From Mediterranea massiliensis (GTDB lineage: Bacteria; Bacteroidota; Bacteroidia; Bacteroidales; Bacteroidaceae), in contig NZ_LT635838.1 in the NCBI RefSeq assembly GCF_900128475.1, forward strand, positions 436,536 to 500,535: DNA of 64,000 bases, given 5' to 3'. The translations under genes were made by a program, and so were the position numbers. Below the pieces are notes generated by a model. It was not told the origin of the DNA. It saw only the letters and a program-made list of their open reading frames with translations, and made no database searches. Position 1 is the first letter of the stretch. Every line of letters begins with the position of its first letter. Below are positions 37,186 to 46,197 of this stretch, one piece after another.

Positions 37186-37192
37186 ATTAAAA

Positions 37193-37204
37193 TGGATTAA
37201 GTGG
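37193..37204 (-). promoter_or_regulatory. sRNA-complementary motif upstream of mobA
   Basis: On the minus strand the sequence is CCACTTAATCCA, ending 7 nt before the mobA ATG and exactly complementary to the RteR-like RNA seed at 2195-2206. Confidence 0.6.
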
Positions 37205-37230
37205 TATATGCGGCAATAATGGAATTGCAC

Positions 37231-37660
37231 AAACTATCGTCAGATTGGAACATGGGGAGCCCGACTTCGGAGAGGCTACCAACCCGGCAGGGCAAGGTCT
37301 TTGGAGAGTAACTCCAAAGGTTTTGAGTAACTCAAAACATACCTTGCTATGTCTTTGAGGACATAAAAATCCGCTTAGGGTGGATTGAAGTTAGCCTTCG
37401 TAAGAAGCTGTCCCCATCCCGAATGGAAGCTGTTCGGGAAATCCAGTCCTTTGCGGAATATCAAGCCTTGTTCTTCTCGGAACGATATGGATGCGCTATC
37501 CATCGCTTTGCCTTTCGGGTGCAAAATTACGGCTAAAATAGCACCCTTGGAACAGATGCACCCCAGACAACCACTGCAACTATCGGCAACATGCTGCCAC
37601 AGGATTTGAAAACCATTGTTTTTCGGATTTTTCGTTGTTACTTTGCAGCGTGAATGACAG
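37231..37660. other. Candidate oriT region with three consecutive hairpins
   Basis: Non-coding DNA between the divergent mobA and traA genes. Three perfect stem-loops follow one another: CTTTGGAG/CTCCAAAG (37299-37319), GTTTTGAG/CTCAAAAC (37320-37338) and TATGTC/GACATA (37348-37365). Location next to the relaxosome genes and the inverted-repeat content suggest oriT; the nic site cannot be read from sequence alone. The following 250 bp contain no convincing gene. Confidence 0.6.
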
Positions 37661-38034
37661 ACATACATGTCTTGAATGATGCAAAACAGACGGCATATTC
37701 AGATGCTCCAATGCAGTCATATAAAACGTATTACATGTAATATGATAAAACGTTTGACATGCAAAATGCTTGATATGTAAAATGTAATATAAGTATGCAC
37801 AAATGTGGCATGACATACAGACTGGCTATAGAACAGTTATGAAGCATGACATATATAAAAGCCATATAGCAAGCATAAAAACAATATAACTGATACGAAA
37901 GTTGCATAACATATAATATCACTTGCAAGCCTCATGGCTCATAGATTTGCACCATAGCATGTAGGATGTATCGCAAATAAAAATGCAATACCGCATTATA
38001 ACAAACAAGATGTATAACTCATAAAAAGACAAAC
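37661..38034 (+). promoter_or_regulatory. traA upstream region with palindrome and promoter
   Basis: Very AT-rich tract with many CATRTR-like steps. It holds a perfect 14-bp palindrome TATTACATGTAATA (37729-37742), flanked by a repeated ATAAAACGT, and a -7 element TAGATTTG at 37942-37949 about 86 nt before traA. The palindrome may be an operator or a centromere-like site for the ParA-like TraA. Confidence 0.5.
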
Positions 38035-38796
38035 ATGAAGAAAGAACCAACATTCATCGCCTTCTCCACCCAAAAGGGAGGAGCTGGCAAGACAACACTA
38101 ACGGTGTTGATGGCAAGTTACCTTTATTATGTCAGAGGTTACGATGTCGTGGTGGTTGACTGTGATTTTCCACAGTTCAGCATCAAGGACATGAGAGAGC
38201 GTGACATGCAGAACATCGAGAGTAATGAGTATCTGTTGAGACAGACGCATGAGATGATGAGAAGAACAGGCAAGCCTGCCTATCCAATCGTGGAGAGTCG
38301 TCCCGACGAGGCTGTGGAAACAGTAAAGCCTTTCTTGGAAATGGACACACCGCCAGACTTCATCTTCTTTGACCTCGCAGGAACGATTGACAACCTCGGT
38401 GTCATAGAGACCATTGCCACGATGGACTACATCTTTTGTCCGATTACAGCAGACAATGTTGTGTTAAGAAGTTCCATCATGTTCGCCAGTCAGTTGAACG
38501 ATATGTTCATCAGCGTCGGCAAGACAAATATCAAGGAACTGAATATGCTTTGGAACATGGTTGATGCAAGAGAGAAAACAAACCTCTACGAGAAAGCTGG
38601 TTGTGTGATGGACGGATTGGGATTGTCTGTGTTGAACACCTACATCCCAGACAGTAAGCGTTTCAGAAAGGAATGTGCAGAGGATGGTAACAAGGTTGTC
38701 TTTCGCTCTACGATTCTACCTCCCGACAAGCAACTGATAAAGGGCAGCAACATAGAGAAATTGGCTGACGAAATATTATCCATTATCAAGAAGTAA
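38035..38796 (+). CDS. traA: ParA-family ATPase (TraA)
   Basis: 253-residue cytosolic ATPase with the deviant Walker A KGGAGKTTLT (near residue 16) and Walker B-like FIFFDLAGT (near 120). It begins the tra operon, as in CTnDOT. The probable role is positioning the element or the transfer complex. The next gene starts at the overlapping TAATG. Confidence 0.9.
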   Translation: MKKEPTFIAFSTQKGGAGKTTLTVLMASYLYYVRGYDVVVVDCDFPQFSIKDMRERDMQNIESNEYLLRQTHEMMRRTGKPAYPIVESRPDEAVETVKPFLEMDTPPDFIFFDLAGTIDNLGVIETIATMDYIFCPITADNVVLRSSIMFASQLNDMFISVGKTNIKELNMLWNMVDAREKTNLYEKAGCVMDGLGLSVLNTYIPDSKRFRKECAEDGNKVVFRSTILPPDKQLIKGSNIEKLADEILSIIKK

Positions 38797-39212
38797 TGTG
38801 TATGGCAAAGAATTTAAAAGTAAACATTGACTCGGAAGAGTTCAGAAACTCATTCCGCCCACACATGCCACCAAGCAGGGCTTCAACGGAAGAACCTATA
38901 CAGAAGGAGGCACTAAAGAGCGAGGTAAGTAAACAAAAAGAAGCAATGCCTTCCAAGGGTACTTCATCTCTCATGGATGAATACCAAGAAAGGTATATTC
39001 GCAGGTCTGAGAATCCAGCTCGTTCTGGCAAGATGACATACATCCGAAAGGAGTATCATGAAACCATCATGCGCCTCGTGTCTGTCATTAACCGTGAGGA
39101 TATGTCTTTGTCGGGCTATATAGACCATGTGCTGACAGAACATTTCCAAAAGTATGGGGAAGTTATCAAAGAGGTGTATAAGAAGAATAACAAGGATATA
39201 ATCATGTGGTAA
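38796..39212 (+). CDS. DUF3408 conjugative transposon protein
   Basis: 138 residues (or 136 from the second ATG at 38802). The N-terminal half is charged and disordered. The C-terminal DUF3408 domain (YIRKEYHETIMRLVSVIN...MSLSGYIDHVLTEHF) resembles ribbon-helix-helix ParB-like partners. It overlaps traA, consistent with an accessory to the ParA-like protein. Corresponds to the traB position. Confidence 0.8.
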   Translation: MCMAKNLKVNIDSEEFRNSFRPHMPPSRASTEEPIQKEALKSEVSKQKEAMPSKGTSSLMDEYQERYIRRSENPARSGKMTYIRKEYHETIMRLVSVINREDMSLSGYIDHVLTEHFQKYGEVIKEVYKKNNKDIIMW

Positions 39213-39213
39213 T

Positions 39214-39915
39214 ATGGAAATAATGTTATTGATAATTGTACTCCTGTATTTTATGTGGAGTATAGCAGTCTTGGTATTTGATGCCGACATCTGGCTTAGA
39301 AGCAAGTTGAGAATAGAAAAGACTAATGTGGCACCTAAGGAAAGTCCGCCTATTCCTGCTGATGACTTCATTGTCAGACACACCTATACTGTCTCACCGA
39401 AAAAAGTCCCAAGCGAACCTGTGCAAATTAAACGGGAGGATGATGGTGAAACAATAAGGGAAAATGAGGTTACATTCGAGGATGATCAATCTTTGGTGAA
39501 GTCCGCCCGTATTCCTGACAATAAGTTGGATGAAGTTTTCACAGATACACGTATTGAGGATGTTGACGTGAAATACGATGAATCAGAAGAAGAGCCTGTT
39601 GTTGAACAAGCAAGTGGCAATAGCTTTGAGGAGATAGACAAGGCTGTTGAAACAGCAAGCAAGCCGAATGCCACAAACGAAGAATGTGCTCATGCTGGCA
39701 AGGTGTTTATTGAAATGGAAGGCAATGAACTTTTCAACATGATAGCGGAACGTTCCAAGCAGATCAAACGCAGAATGAATGCGTTGATGGAATTGCACAT
39801 GTCGAGCGTTTCCACCATCAAGCCTACATCAGAAAAAGCAACAAAAGCTATCAAAAAGAAGAAACTTGTTGTACCAGAAGACTTCAAGGATTTCAATATC
39901 AGAGATTTTGTATAA
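39214..39915 (+). CDS. Membrane-anchored Tra protein of unknown function
   Basis: 233 residues with one N-terminal membrane segment (about 3-22), a long acidic cytosolic region (many Asp/Glu) and a Lys-rich C-terminus (KAIKKKKLVVPEDF). Proteins of this type occupy the traC/traD position in Bacteroides ICEs. No enzymatic motif seen. Confidence 0.7.
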   Translation: MEIMLLIIVLLYFMWSIAVLVFDADIWLRSKLRIEKTNVAPKESPPIPADDFIVRHTYTVSPKKVPSEPVQIKREDDGETIRENEVTFEDDQSLVKSARIPDNKLDEVFTDTRIEDVDVKYDESEEEPVVEQASGNSFEEIDKAVETASKPNATNEECAHAGKVFIEMEGNELFNMIAERSKQIKRRMNALMELHMSSVSTIKPTSEKATKAIKKKKLVVPEDFKDFNIRDFV

Positions 39916-39923
39916 CAATAAAA

Positions 39924-40259
39924 ATGAGAATTATGAAAAAAGCAAGAAAGAACAACGGGACTAAGGAGCACATCTGTGTTCAGTCCATAGTGAATGTAAC
40001 CATGTCGTCAAGTACCAACAACAGAAATGGGTACATCGGCAAGTTCATGACGGATGCAGGCTTTACTGCAAGACTTGGCAGACAGGTAAGCATCAGTGAG
40101 GAAACTCATGAGCGAGTAATGAAGTTTGTCAGTGTCGTAGGCAAAGGACAGGTTTCCATGGCAAGTTTCATCGAGAATATCATCAACGAGCACTTCAACA
40201 TCCACAATGCCGAAATAAAGGCTGCGTTTGATGAAGGACTCAAGGCATATCGCATCTAA
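39924..40259 (+). CDS. DUF3408-like small DNA-binding Tra protein
   Basis: 111 residues ending in a DUF3408-like domain (QVSISEETHERVMKFVSVVG...SFIENIINEHF), second such protein in the operon. The start at 39924 is tentative; the ATG at 39933 (MKKARKNNG) is equally plausible. Likely the traD position. Confidence 0.75.
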   Translation: MRIMKKARKNNGTKEHICVQSIVNVTMSSSTNNRNGYIGKFMTDAGFTARLGRQVSISEETHERVMKFVSVVGKGQVSMASFIENIINEHFNIHNAEIKAAFDEGLKAYRI

Positions 40260-40311
40260 CAACAAGACAGTACACCAATGAAAAAGAAAGACTACGGCTA
40301 AAATCTCAGCT

Positions 40312-40327
40312 CGCCACTGAATCCACA
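40312..40327 (+). promoter_or_regulatory. Near-complement of the RteR seed in the traE leader
   Basis: CGCCACTGAATCCACA matches the complement of sRNA bases 2193-2208 at 15 of 16 positions (T-to-G at the eighth). It is 86 nt upstream of the traE ATG, in the 154-nt gap that separates traA-D genes from the pore genes. Confidence 0.5.
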
Positions 40328-40413
40328 AGTCGGCATCATGCCGCATGAGTAAACAAAAGTATCAACCGCCAGCCGGGATCATCCAATCCCCAAGGCACAG
40401 AAAAAAACGATTT

Positions 40414-40719
40414 ATGAACAAGAAAAACAGAATCATTCTTCTTGCTGCGATGATTTTCGCAGCCGTATCACAGACATTCGCGCAAGGCAACGGACTTGCA
40501 GGTATCAACGAGGCAACAAGTATGGTGACCTCCTACTTCGACCCGGGCACGAAGCTCATCTACGCCATCGGTGCCGTGGTGGGTCTCATCGGAGGCATCA
40601 AGGTGTATGGCAAGTTCTCGTCAGGCGACCCGGACACGAGCAAGACTGCCGCAAGCTGGTTCGGAGCCTGCATCTTCCTCATCGTGAGTGCAACCATCCT
40701 CCGCTCGTTCTTCCTATAA
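40414..40719 (+). CDS. traE: TraE (DUF4134), VirB2-like membrane protein
   Basis: 101 residues from the ATG at 40414: signal peptide (MNKKNRIILLAAMIFAAVSQTFAQ) and two membrane segments (LIYAIGAVVGLIGGIKVYG and the C-terminal helix). Size and layout fit the DUF4134 TraE family, comparable to VirB2 pilins. The upstream in-frame extension to 40345 is unlikely. Confidence 0.85.
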   Translation: MNKKNRIILLAAMIFAAVSQTFAQGNGLAGINEATSMVTSYFDPGTKLIYAIGAVVGLIGGIKVYGKFSSGDPDTSKTAASWFGACIFLIVSATILRSFFL

Positions 40720-40739
40720 TATAATAAGGTATAAGACTT

Positions 40740-41066
40740 ATGGCTGACTACCCAATCAACAAGGGCATCGGTCATTCGGTTGAGTTCAAGGGACTGAAGG
40801 CACAGTACCTCTTCATCTTCGCAGGTGGACTGCTTGCCGTCTTCTTCCTTGTGGTAGTCCTCTATATGGCTGGTGCGGATCAATTGGTCTGCATCGGCTT
40901 GGGTCTCACGCTCGGATCATTGCTAGTATGGGGAATATTCCATCTGAACAACAAGTACGGTGAGCATGGACTGATGAAGCTCCTTGCCGCCAAGAGCCAT
41001 CCACGCTATATCCTCAACCGAAGGAAAACAAACCGAATGTTCAAACATAAAAAGAAAGAAGAATGA
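40740..41066 (+). CDS. traF: TraF (DUF4133), VirB3-like membrane protein
   Basis: 108 residues with two membrane helices (about 23-70) and a basic C-terminus (RRKTNRMFKHKKKEE). Matches the DUF4133 TraF family, VirB3-like, normally next to the VirB4 ATPase. Overlaps traG by 4 nt. Confidence 0.85.
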   Translation: MADYPINKGIGHSVEFKGLKAQYLFIFAGGLLAVFFLVVVLYMAGADQLVCIGLGLTLGSLLVWGIFHLNNKYGEHGLMKLLAAKSHPRYILNRRKTNRMFKHKKKEE

Positions 41067-43563
41067 GAAATATCAGAAAATCAAGCACCCTTGAAAGCAA
41101 GTTCCCGTTGCTTGCCGTGGAGCAAGGCTGCATTATCTCCAAGAATGGCGACATCACGGTCGCCTACGAGGTGACGCTCCCCGAAATCTTCACGGTAACA
41201 TCGCAGGAGTATGAGTCGGTACATGCCGCATGGTGCAAGGCTATCAAGGTGCTGCCAGACTACAGCATCGTACACAAGCAGGACTGGTTCGTGAAAGAGA
41301 ACTATGCGCCGGACTTGCAGAATAGCGATATGAGCTTTCTGTCAAGAAGCTACGAGAGACACTTCAATGAGCGTCCTTACCTGCATCACCAGTGTTACCT
41401 GTTCCTCACCAAGACCACCAAGGAGCGTATGGCACACCAAAGCAATTTTTCCACCTTGTGCCGTGGGCATATCATCCCCAAGGAAATCAAGGACAAGGAA
41501 ACGGTAGCAAGATTCCTCGATGCCGTGGAGCAGTTCGCAAGAATCATCAACGACAGTGGTTATATATCATTGCGAAAGTTGGCTGATGATGAAATCACAG
41601 GCACGGAACGGACAACGGGACTTGTAGGCAAGTACCTATCGCTCTCCACGGAGAACGTGCAATGTTTGGAGGATATGGAATTGTCTGCAAGTGGTATGCG
41701 TATCGGAAACAAACACCTATGCCTTCATACCTTGTCGCAAACGGAAGACTTGCCAACGGAAGTATCTACGGACAACCGCTTTGAGCGATTGTCCACTGAT
41801 CGAAGTGACTGCCGACTATCTTTTGCCGCTCCAGTTGGCTTGCTGTTGTCCTGCAATCATATCTATAACCAGTATGTCTTCATAGACAACAGTGACGAGA
41901 CCTTGCAGAAGTTCGAGAAGACCGCACGTAACATGCACTCGCTGTCAAGGTACAGCCGACAGAACGCCATCAACAAGGAATGGATTGACGAGTATCTGAA
42001 CGAGGCTCACTCACAAGGCTTGCAGTCTGTCCGTGCCCATTTCAATGTTATGGCATGGGGCGAGGATATGGAAGAGTTGAAGCATCTTCGCAACGACGTA
42101 GGCAGTCAGTTGGCAAGCATGGAATGTGTGCCACGCCACAATACGGTGGATTGTCCGACACTTTTCTGGGCAGCGATACCCGGCAACGAGGGGGATTTCC
42201 CGTCAGAGGAGAGTTTCCATACCTTCATTGAGCAGTCAGTGTGCCTCTTCACGGAGGAAACCAACTATATGGATTCTCCCTCACCGTTCGGCATCAAGAT
42301 GGCAGACCGCATCAGTGGTAAGCCGCTGCACATTGACATCTCTGACCTGCCGATGAGAAAAGGCGTGACAACCAACCGCAACAAGTTCGTGCTCGGACCA
42401 TCGGGAAGTGGAAAGTCGTTCTTCATGAACCACCTCGTCAGACAGTATTACGAGCAAGGCACGCATGTGGTCTTGGTGGATACGGGAAATTCCTACCAGG
42501 GACTCTGCGAGATAATCAACAGAAAGACAGGTGGAAAGGATGGTATCTACTATACCTATACGGATGAGAGTCCCATCTCATTCAATCCGTTCTTCACCGA
42601 GGATAAGGTCTTTGACATCGAGAAGCGTGAGAGCATCAAGACTTTGCTCCTGACACTTTGGAAGAAGGACAACGAGCCTGCCACACGAGCGGAAGAGGTT
42701 GCCTTGTCAAATGCCGTGTCGCTCTACATCGGTAAACTGAAAGAGGAAAGCGACATCGTGCCGTGCTTCAATACCTTCTATGAGTTTGTGGGAACGGAAT
42801 ACCGCAAGGTACTGGAAGAAAAGAAAGTCCGTGAGAAAGATTTTGATATAGACGGATTTCTCAACGTGCTGGAACCTTACTACAAGGGTGGTGAGTACGA
42901 CTATCTGCTTAACTCCGACAAGGAGCTTGACCTGCTGCACAAGCGGTTCATCGTTTTCGAGATTGATTCCATCAGGACCATCCAATCCTGTTCCCGGTCA
43001 CGACCATCATCATCATGGAGCTGTTCATCAACAAGATGCGCCGCCTGAAAGGCATCCGCAAGATGATAGTGATAGAAGAAGCATGGAAAGCGATAGCTTC
43101 GGCAAACATGGCGTCCTATATCAAGTATCTCTATAAGACGGTCAGAAAGTTCTTCGGTGAGGCGGTTGTGGTAACCCAGGAAGTAGAGGACATCATATCC
43201 TCCGCTATCGTGAAGGACAGTATCATCAACAACTCAGACTGCAAGATACTCCTTGACCAGAGGAAGTTCATGAACAAGTTCGAGCAGATACAGGCATTGC
43301 TCGGATTGACGGAAAAGGAGAAGTCGCAGATTCTCTCCATCAACCAGTCCAACGACCCGTCACGTCTCTACAAGGAAGTATGGATAGGACTCGGAGGAAC
43401 GCAGTCGGCAGTATATGCCACAGAAGTGTCCACGCAGGAATATCTCGCCTATACGACTGAGGAAAGTGAGAAACTGGAGGTGAGGGCATTGGCGGAGAAA
43501 CTCGGTGGTGACATGGAAGCCGCCATCCGGCAGCTTGCAGAGGACAAACAAGAGAACAAATGA
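41063..43563 (+). pseudogene. traG: TraG (VirB4-like ATPase) split by a one-base deletion
   Basis: The VirB4-like ATPase that powers the mating pore. The first frame (41063-43048) carries Walker A LGPSGSGKSFFMNH (near residue 443) but after ...FEIDSI shifts into meaningless Arg/Ser-rich sequence. The family continuation KDHPILFPVTTIIIMELFINKMRR is read in the +1-displaced frame, continuing to 43563 with the Walker B segment MIVIEEAWKA. Restoring one A at about 42974 (ATCAGG to ATCAAGG) joins the two. Walker A and B thus sit on different frames, and the gene is non-functional unless this is an assembly error. The traI leader follows. Confidence 0.88.
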
Positions 43564-43573
43564 AATTCATTAT

Positions 43574-43585
43574 CCACTTAATCCA
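43574..43585 (+). promoter_or_regulatory. sRNA-complementary motif upstream of traI
   Basis: CCACTTAATCCA, exact complement of the RteR-like seed, ending 9 nt before the traI ATG at 43595. Confidence 0.6.
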
Positions 43586-43594
43586 AAAGTAAAA

Positions 43595-44224
43595 ATGAGA
43601 ACAAAAGTAATCATGACAATCTGCCTGTTCCTGCTGATGGCGGGAAAGGCAAGCGCACAGTGGTCTGTCATAGATCCTACCAACATTGCGCAGAGTATCA
43701 TCAACTCGTCCAACAACATTGTCCACACGTCTTCGACGGCTCAGAACATGATCAACAACTTCAAGGAGACCGTGAAGATTTACGAGCAGGGCAAGAAGTA
43801 CTACGATGCGCTGAAGTCGGTGAACAACCTCGTCAAGGACGCACGCAAGGTGCAGCAGACCATCCTCATGGTGGGTGACATCACGGACATCTACATCAAC
43901 AACTACCAGAAGATGATGCACGATGACAATTTCTCCGTGGAGGAACTCTCCGCCATCGGCTTCGGTTATACCAAACTGTTGGAGGAAAGCAACGATGTGC
44001 TGACTGAGTTGAAGAACGTGGTGAACATCACGACCCTTTCCATGACGGACAAGGAGCGAATGGACGTGGTGGAACGCTGCTACTCGAAGATGAAGCGTTA
44101 CCGCAATCTCGTAAGCTACTACACCAACAAGAACATTTCCGTGAGTTATCTGCGTGCCAAGAAGAAAAACGACCTCGACCGCATCATGGGACTCTACGGC
44201 AAGTCTAACGAGAAATACTGGTAG
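43595..44224 (+). CDS. traI: TraI (DUF4141), VirB5-like exported protein
   Basis: 209 residues with a signal peptide (MRTKVIMTICLFLLMAGKASAQ) and a helical mature part (SSNNIVHTSSTAQNMINNFK...YEQGKKYYDAL), typical of DUF4141 TraI and comparable to VirB5 in size and topology. The start at 43595 is preferred over the open frame from 43505, which overlaps traG and lacks a signal peptide. Confidence 0.87.
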   Translation: MRTKVIMTICLFLLMAGKASAQWSVIDPTNIAQSIINSSNNIVHTSSTAQNMINNFKETVKIYEQGKKYYDALKSVNNLVKDARKVQQTILMVGDITDIYINNYQKMMHDDNFSVEELSAIGFGYTKLLEESNDVLTELKNVVNITTLSMTDKERMDVVERCYSKMKRYRNLVSYYTNKNISVSYLRAKKKNDLDRIMGLYGKSNEKYW

Positions 44225-44227
44225 CCT

Positions 44228-45241
44228 ATGGATTTCGAGAATCTTCACCAGATACTGCGTTCCCTGTATGACGAGATGATGCCGCTGTGCTCCGACATGA
44301 CGGACATCGCCAAGGGACTTGCAGGACTTGGGGCGCTGTTCTATGTCGCCCTGAGGGTTTGGCAGTCACTGTCAAGGGCAGAGCCGATAGACGTATTTCC
44401 GTTGCTCCGTCCGTTTGCCATCGGACTTGCCATCATGTTCTTCCCGACCATCGTGCTCGGTACGCTCAACAGCGTGATGAGTCCCATCGTGCAAGGTACA
44501 CATTCCATGCTGGAGACACAGACCTTCGACATGAATGAATACCGGGCGCAGAAAGACAAGTTGGAATATGAGGCGATGAAACGCAATCCCGAAACTGCAT
44601 ACCTTGTGAGCAACGAGGAGTTTGACAAGCAGCTTGACGAACTCGGCTGGTCACCCGGCGACGTGGTGACAATGGCAGGAATGTATGTGGAGCGTGGCAT
44701 GTACAGCATGAAGAAGAGCATACGTGATTTCTTCCGTGAACTGCTGGAACTGCTGTTCCAAGCCGCCGCACTGGTCATAGACGTGCTGAGGACATTCTTC
44801 CTCATTGTCCTCTCTATCCTCGGTCCGCTTTGTTTCGCCATATCGGTATGGGACGGATTCCAGTCCACGCTGACACAATGGTTCTGCAGGTACATACAGA
44901 TTTATCTCTGGCTACCCGTTTCGGACTTGTTCAGTACCATCCTTGCCAAGATACAGGTGCTGATGCTGCAAAACGACATCGAGGCATTGCAGAACGACCC
45001 GAACTTTTCCATTGAGGCAAGCAACGGTGTTTACATCGTTTTCCTCATCATCGGAATCATCGGTTACTTCACCATACCGACCGTGGCAGGCTGGATCATA
45101 CAGGCAGGTGGCGGCATCGGCAACTACAACCGGAACGTGAACACGGCAGGCTCACTGGGCGGAAGCATCGCAGGAGCAACGGCTGGAAATGTGGCAGGAC
45201 GTGCTGGAAGGCTCATCAAGAGCGGATTTAAGAAAATATAG
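44228..45241 (+). CDS. traJ: TraJ, VirB6-like polytopic membrane protein
   Basis: 337 residues with at least five hydrophobic segments (about 55-80, 165-215, 225-260, 275-300), typical of CTnDOT TraJ and VirB6 inner-membrane channel proteins. The C-terminus is Gly/Ala-rich. Starts 3 nt after traI. Confidence 0.88.
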   Translation: MDFENLHQILRSLYDEMMPLCSDMTDIAKGLAGLGALFYVALRVWQSLSRAEPIDVFPLLRPFAIGLAIMFFPTIVLGTLNSVMSPIVQGTHSMLETQTFDMNEYRAQKDKLEYEAMKRNPETAYLVSNEEFDKQLDELGWSPGDVVTMAGMYVERGMYSMKKSIRDFFRELLELLFQAAALVIDVLRTFFLIVLSILGPLCFAISVWDGFQSTLTQWFCRYIQIYLWLPVSDLFSTILAKIQVLMLQNDIEALQNDPNFSIEASNGVYIVFLIIGIIGYFTIPTVAGWIIQAGGGIGNYNRNVNTAGSLGGSIAGATAGNVAGRAGRLIKSGFKKI

Positions 45242-45271
45242 TCATTCATGAACAATACAACGAAAAGAAAA

Positions 45272-45895
45272 ATGGAATTCAAGTCATTGAAGAATATCGA
45301 GACCTCGTTCAGGCAGATACGCCTGTTCTGCATCGTCCTCGTCATCGGTTGCGCTGTTGTTGCAATATGTTCGGTGGTGTTCGCATTCAGATTTGCGGAG
45401 AAGCAACGCGAGAAGATATACGTCCTTGACGGAGGCAAGTCGCTGATGCTCGCCCTCTCGCAAGACCTCTCACAGAACAGACCTGCCGAGGCAAGGGAAC
45501 ACGTGAGACGCTTTCATGAGCTGTTCTTTACGCTATCTCCCGAAAAGAGCGCCATCGAGCACAACGTGAAACGAGCCTTGCTGCTGGCAGACAAGAGCGC
45601 ATACAACTATTACCAGGACTTTGCGGAGAAAGGTTTTTATAACCGACTTATTGCGGGAAACATCAACCAGTCGCTGCAAGTTGACAGCGTGGTCTGTAAC
45701 TTTGATAACTACCCTTATCAAGCCAAGACCTACGCACGGCAGGTGATACTCCGAGAGAGCAACGTGACGGAGAGAAGTCTTGTCACCGTATGCAGGTTGG
45801 TGAATGCCACACGCTCCGACGACAACCCGAATGGTTTTACAATTGAAGGTTTCACCATTGTGGAGAACAGGGACATCAGTACAGTAGAACGATAA
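45272..45895 (+). CDS. traK: TraK, VirB8-like protein
   Basis: 207 residues from MEFKSLKNIETSFRQIRLF, the typical TraK N-terminus; an alternative start at 45248 adds 8 residues. One membrane helix (about 21-43) and a periplasmic domain comparable to VirB8. Tight operon position between traJ and traL. Confidence 0.87.
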   Translation: MEFKSLKNIETSFRQIRLFCIVLVIGCAVVAICSVVFAFRFAEKQREKIYVLDGGKSLMLALSQDLSQNRPAEAREHVRRFHELFFTLSPEKSAIEHNVKRALLLADKSAYNYYQDFAEKGFYNRLIAGNINQSLQVDSVVCNFDNYPYQAKTYARQVILRESNVTERSLVTVCRLVNATRSDDNPNGFTIEGFTIVENRDISTVER

Positions 45896-45906
45896 AAATA
45901 GCAAGA

Positions 45907-46197
45907 ATGGAAAATCCGATTAAGACAATCCAAGAAAAGGTGAATGGTATGAAGGGAAGACTGCGTGACAGGCTGGATTCCCTTCCGCCAAGGGTGAGAC
46001 TGAAAGTCGTGCTCGTCATGTTCAGCTTGTTTGCCCTCTGTAGCCTTTACATGATAGGTTCAGCCATCATCAACTTTGGAAACGGCAAGACCTCTAATAT
46101 AGAGGTTGAGCACATTGAGAGTGTAAAGTTGCCTACCGACAAGGGGCAGCAAGTGACCAACCAAGATGAATTGACACATGGAGAAGGAGAAGAATGA
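45907..46197 (+). CDS. traL: TraL (DUF3989) small membrane protein
   Basis: 96 residues with one membrane helix (VVLVMFSLFALCSLYMIGSA, about 37-56) and a short acidic tail. Fits the DUF3989 TraL family. Its end overlaps traM by 20 nt. Confidence 0.83.
   Translation: MENPIKTIQEKVNGMKGRLRDRLDSLPPRVRLKVVLVMFSLFALCSLYMIGSAIINFGNGKTSNIEVEHIESVKLPTDKGQQVTNQDELTHGEGEE

Noticed and set aside
37661..37930. CATATA/CATGTA-rich tract as CRISPR or iterons
   Set aside because: Motifs vary in length and spacing and there are no conserved repeat-spacer units; only the 14-bp palindrome is exact.
43505..43594. TraI starting at 43505
   Set aside because: It would overlap traG by 59 nt and bury the signal peptide; the ATG at 43595 gives a clean signal peptide.
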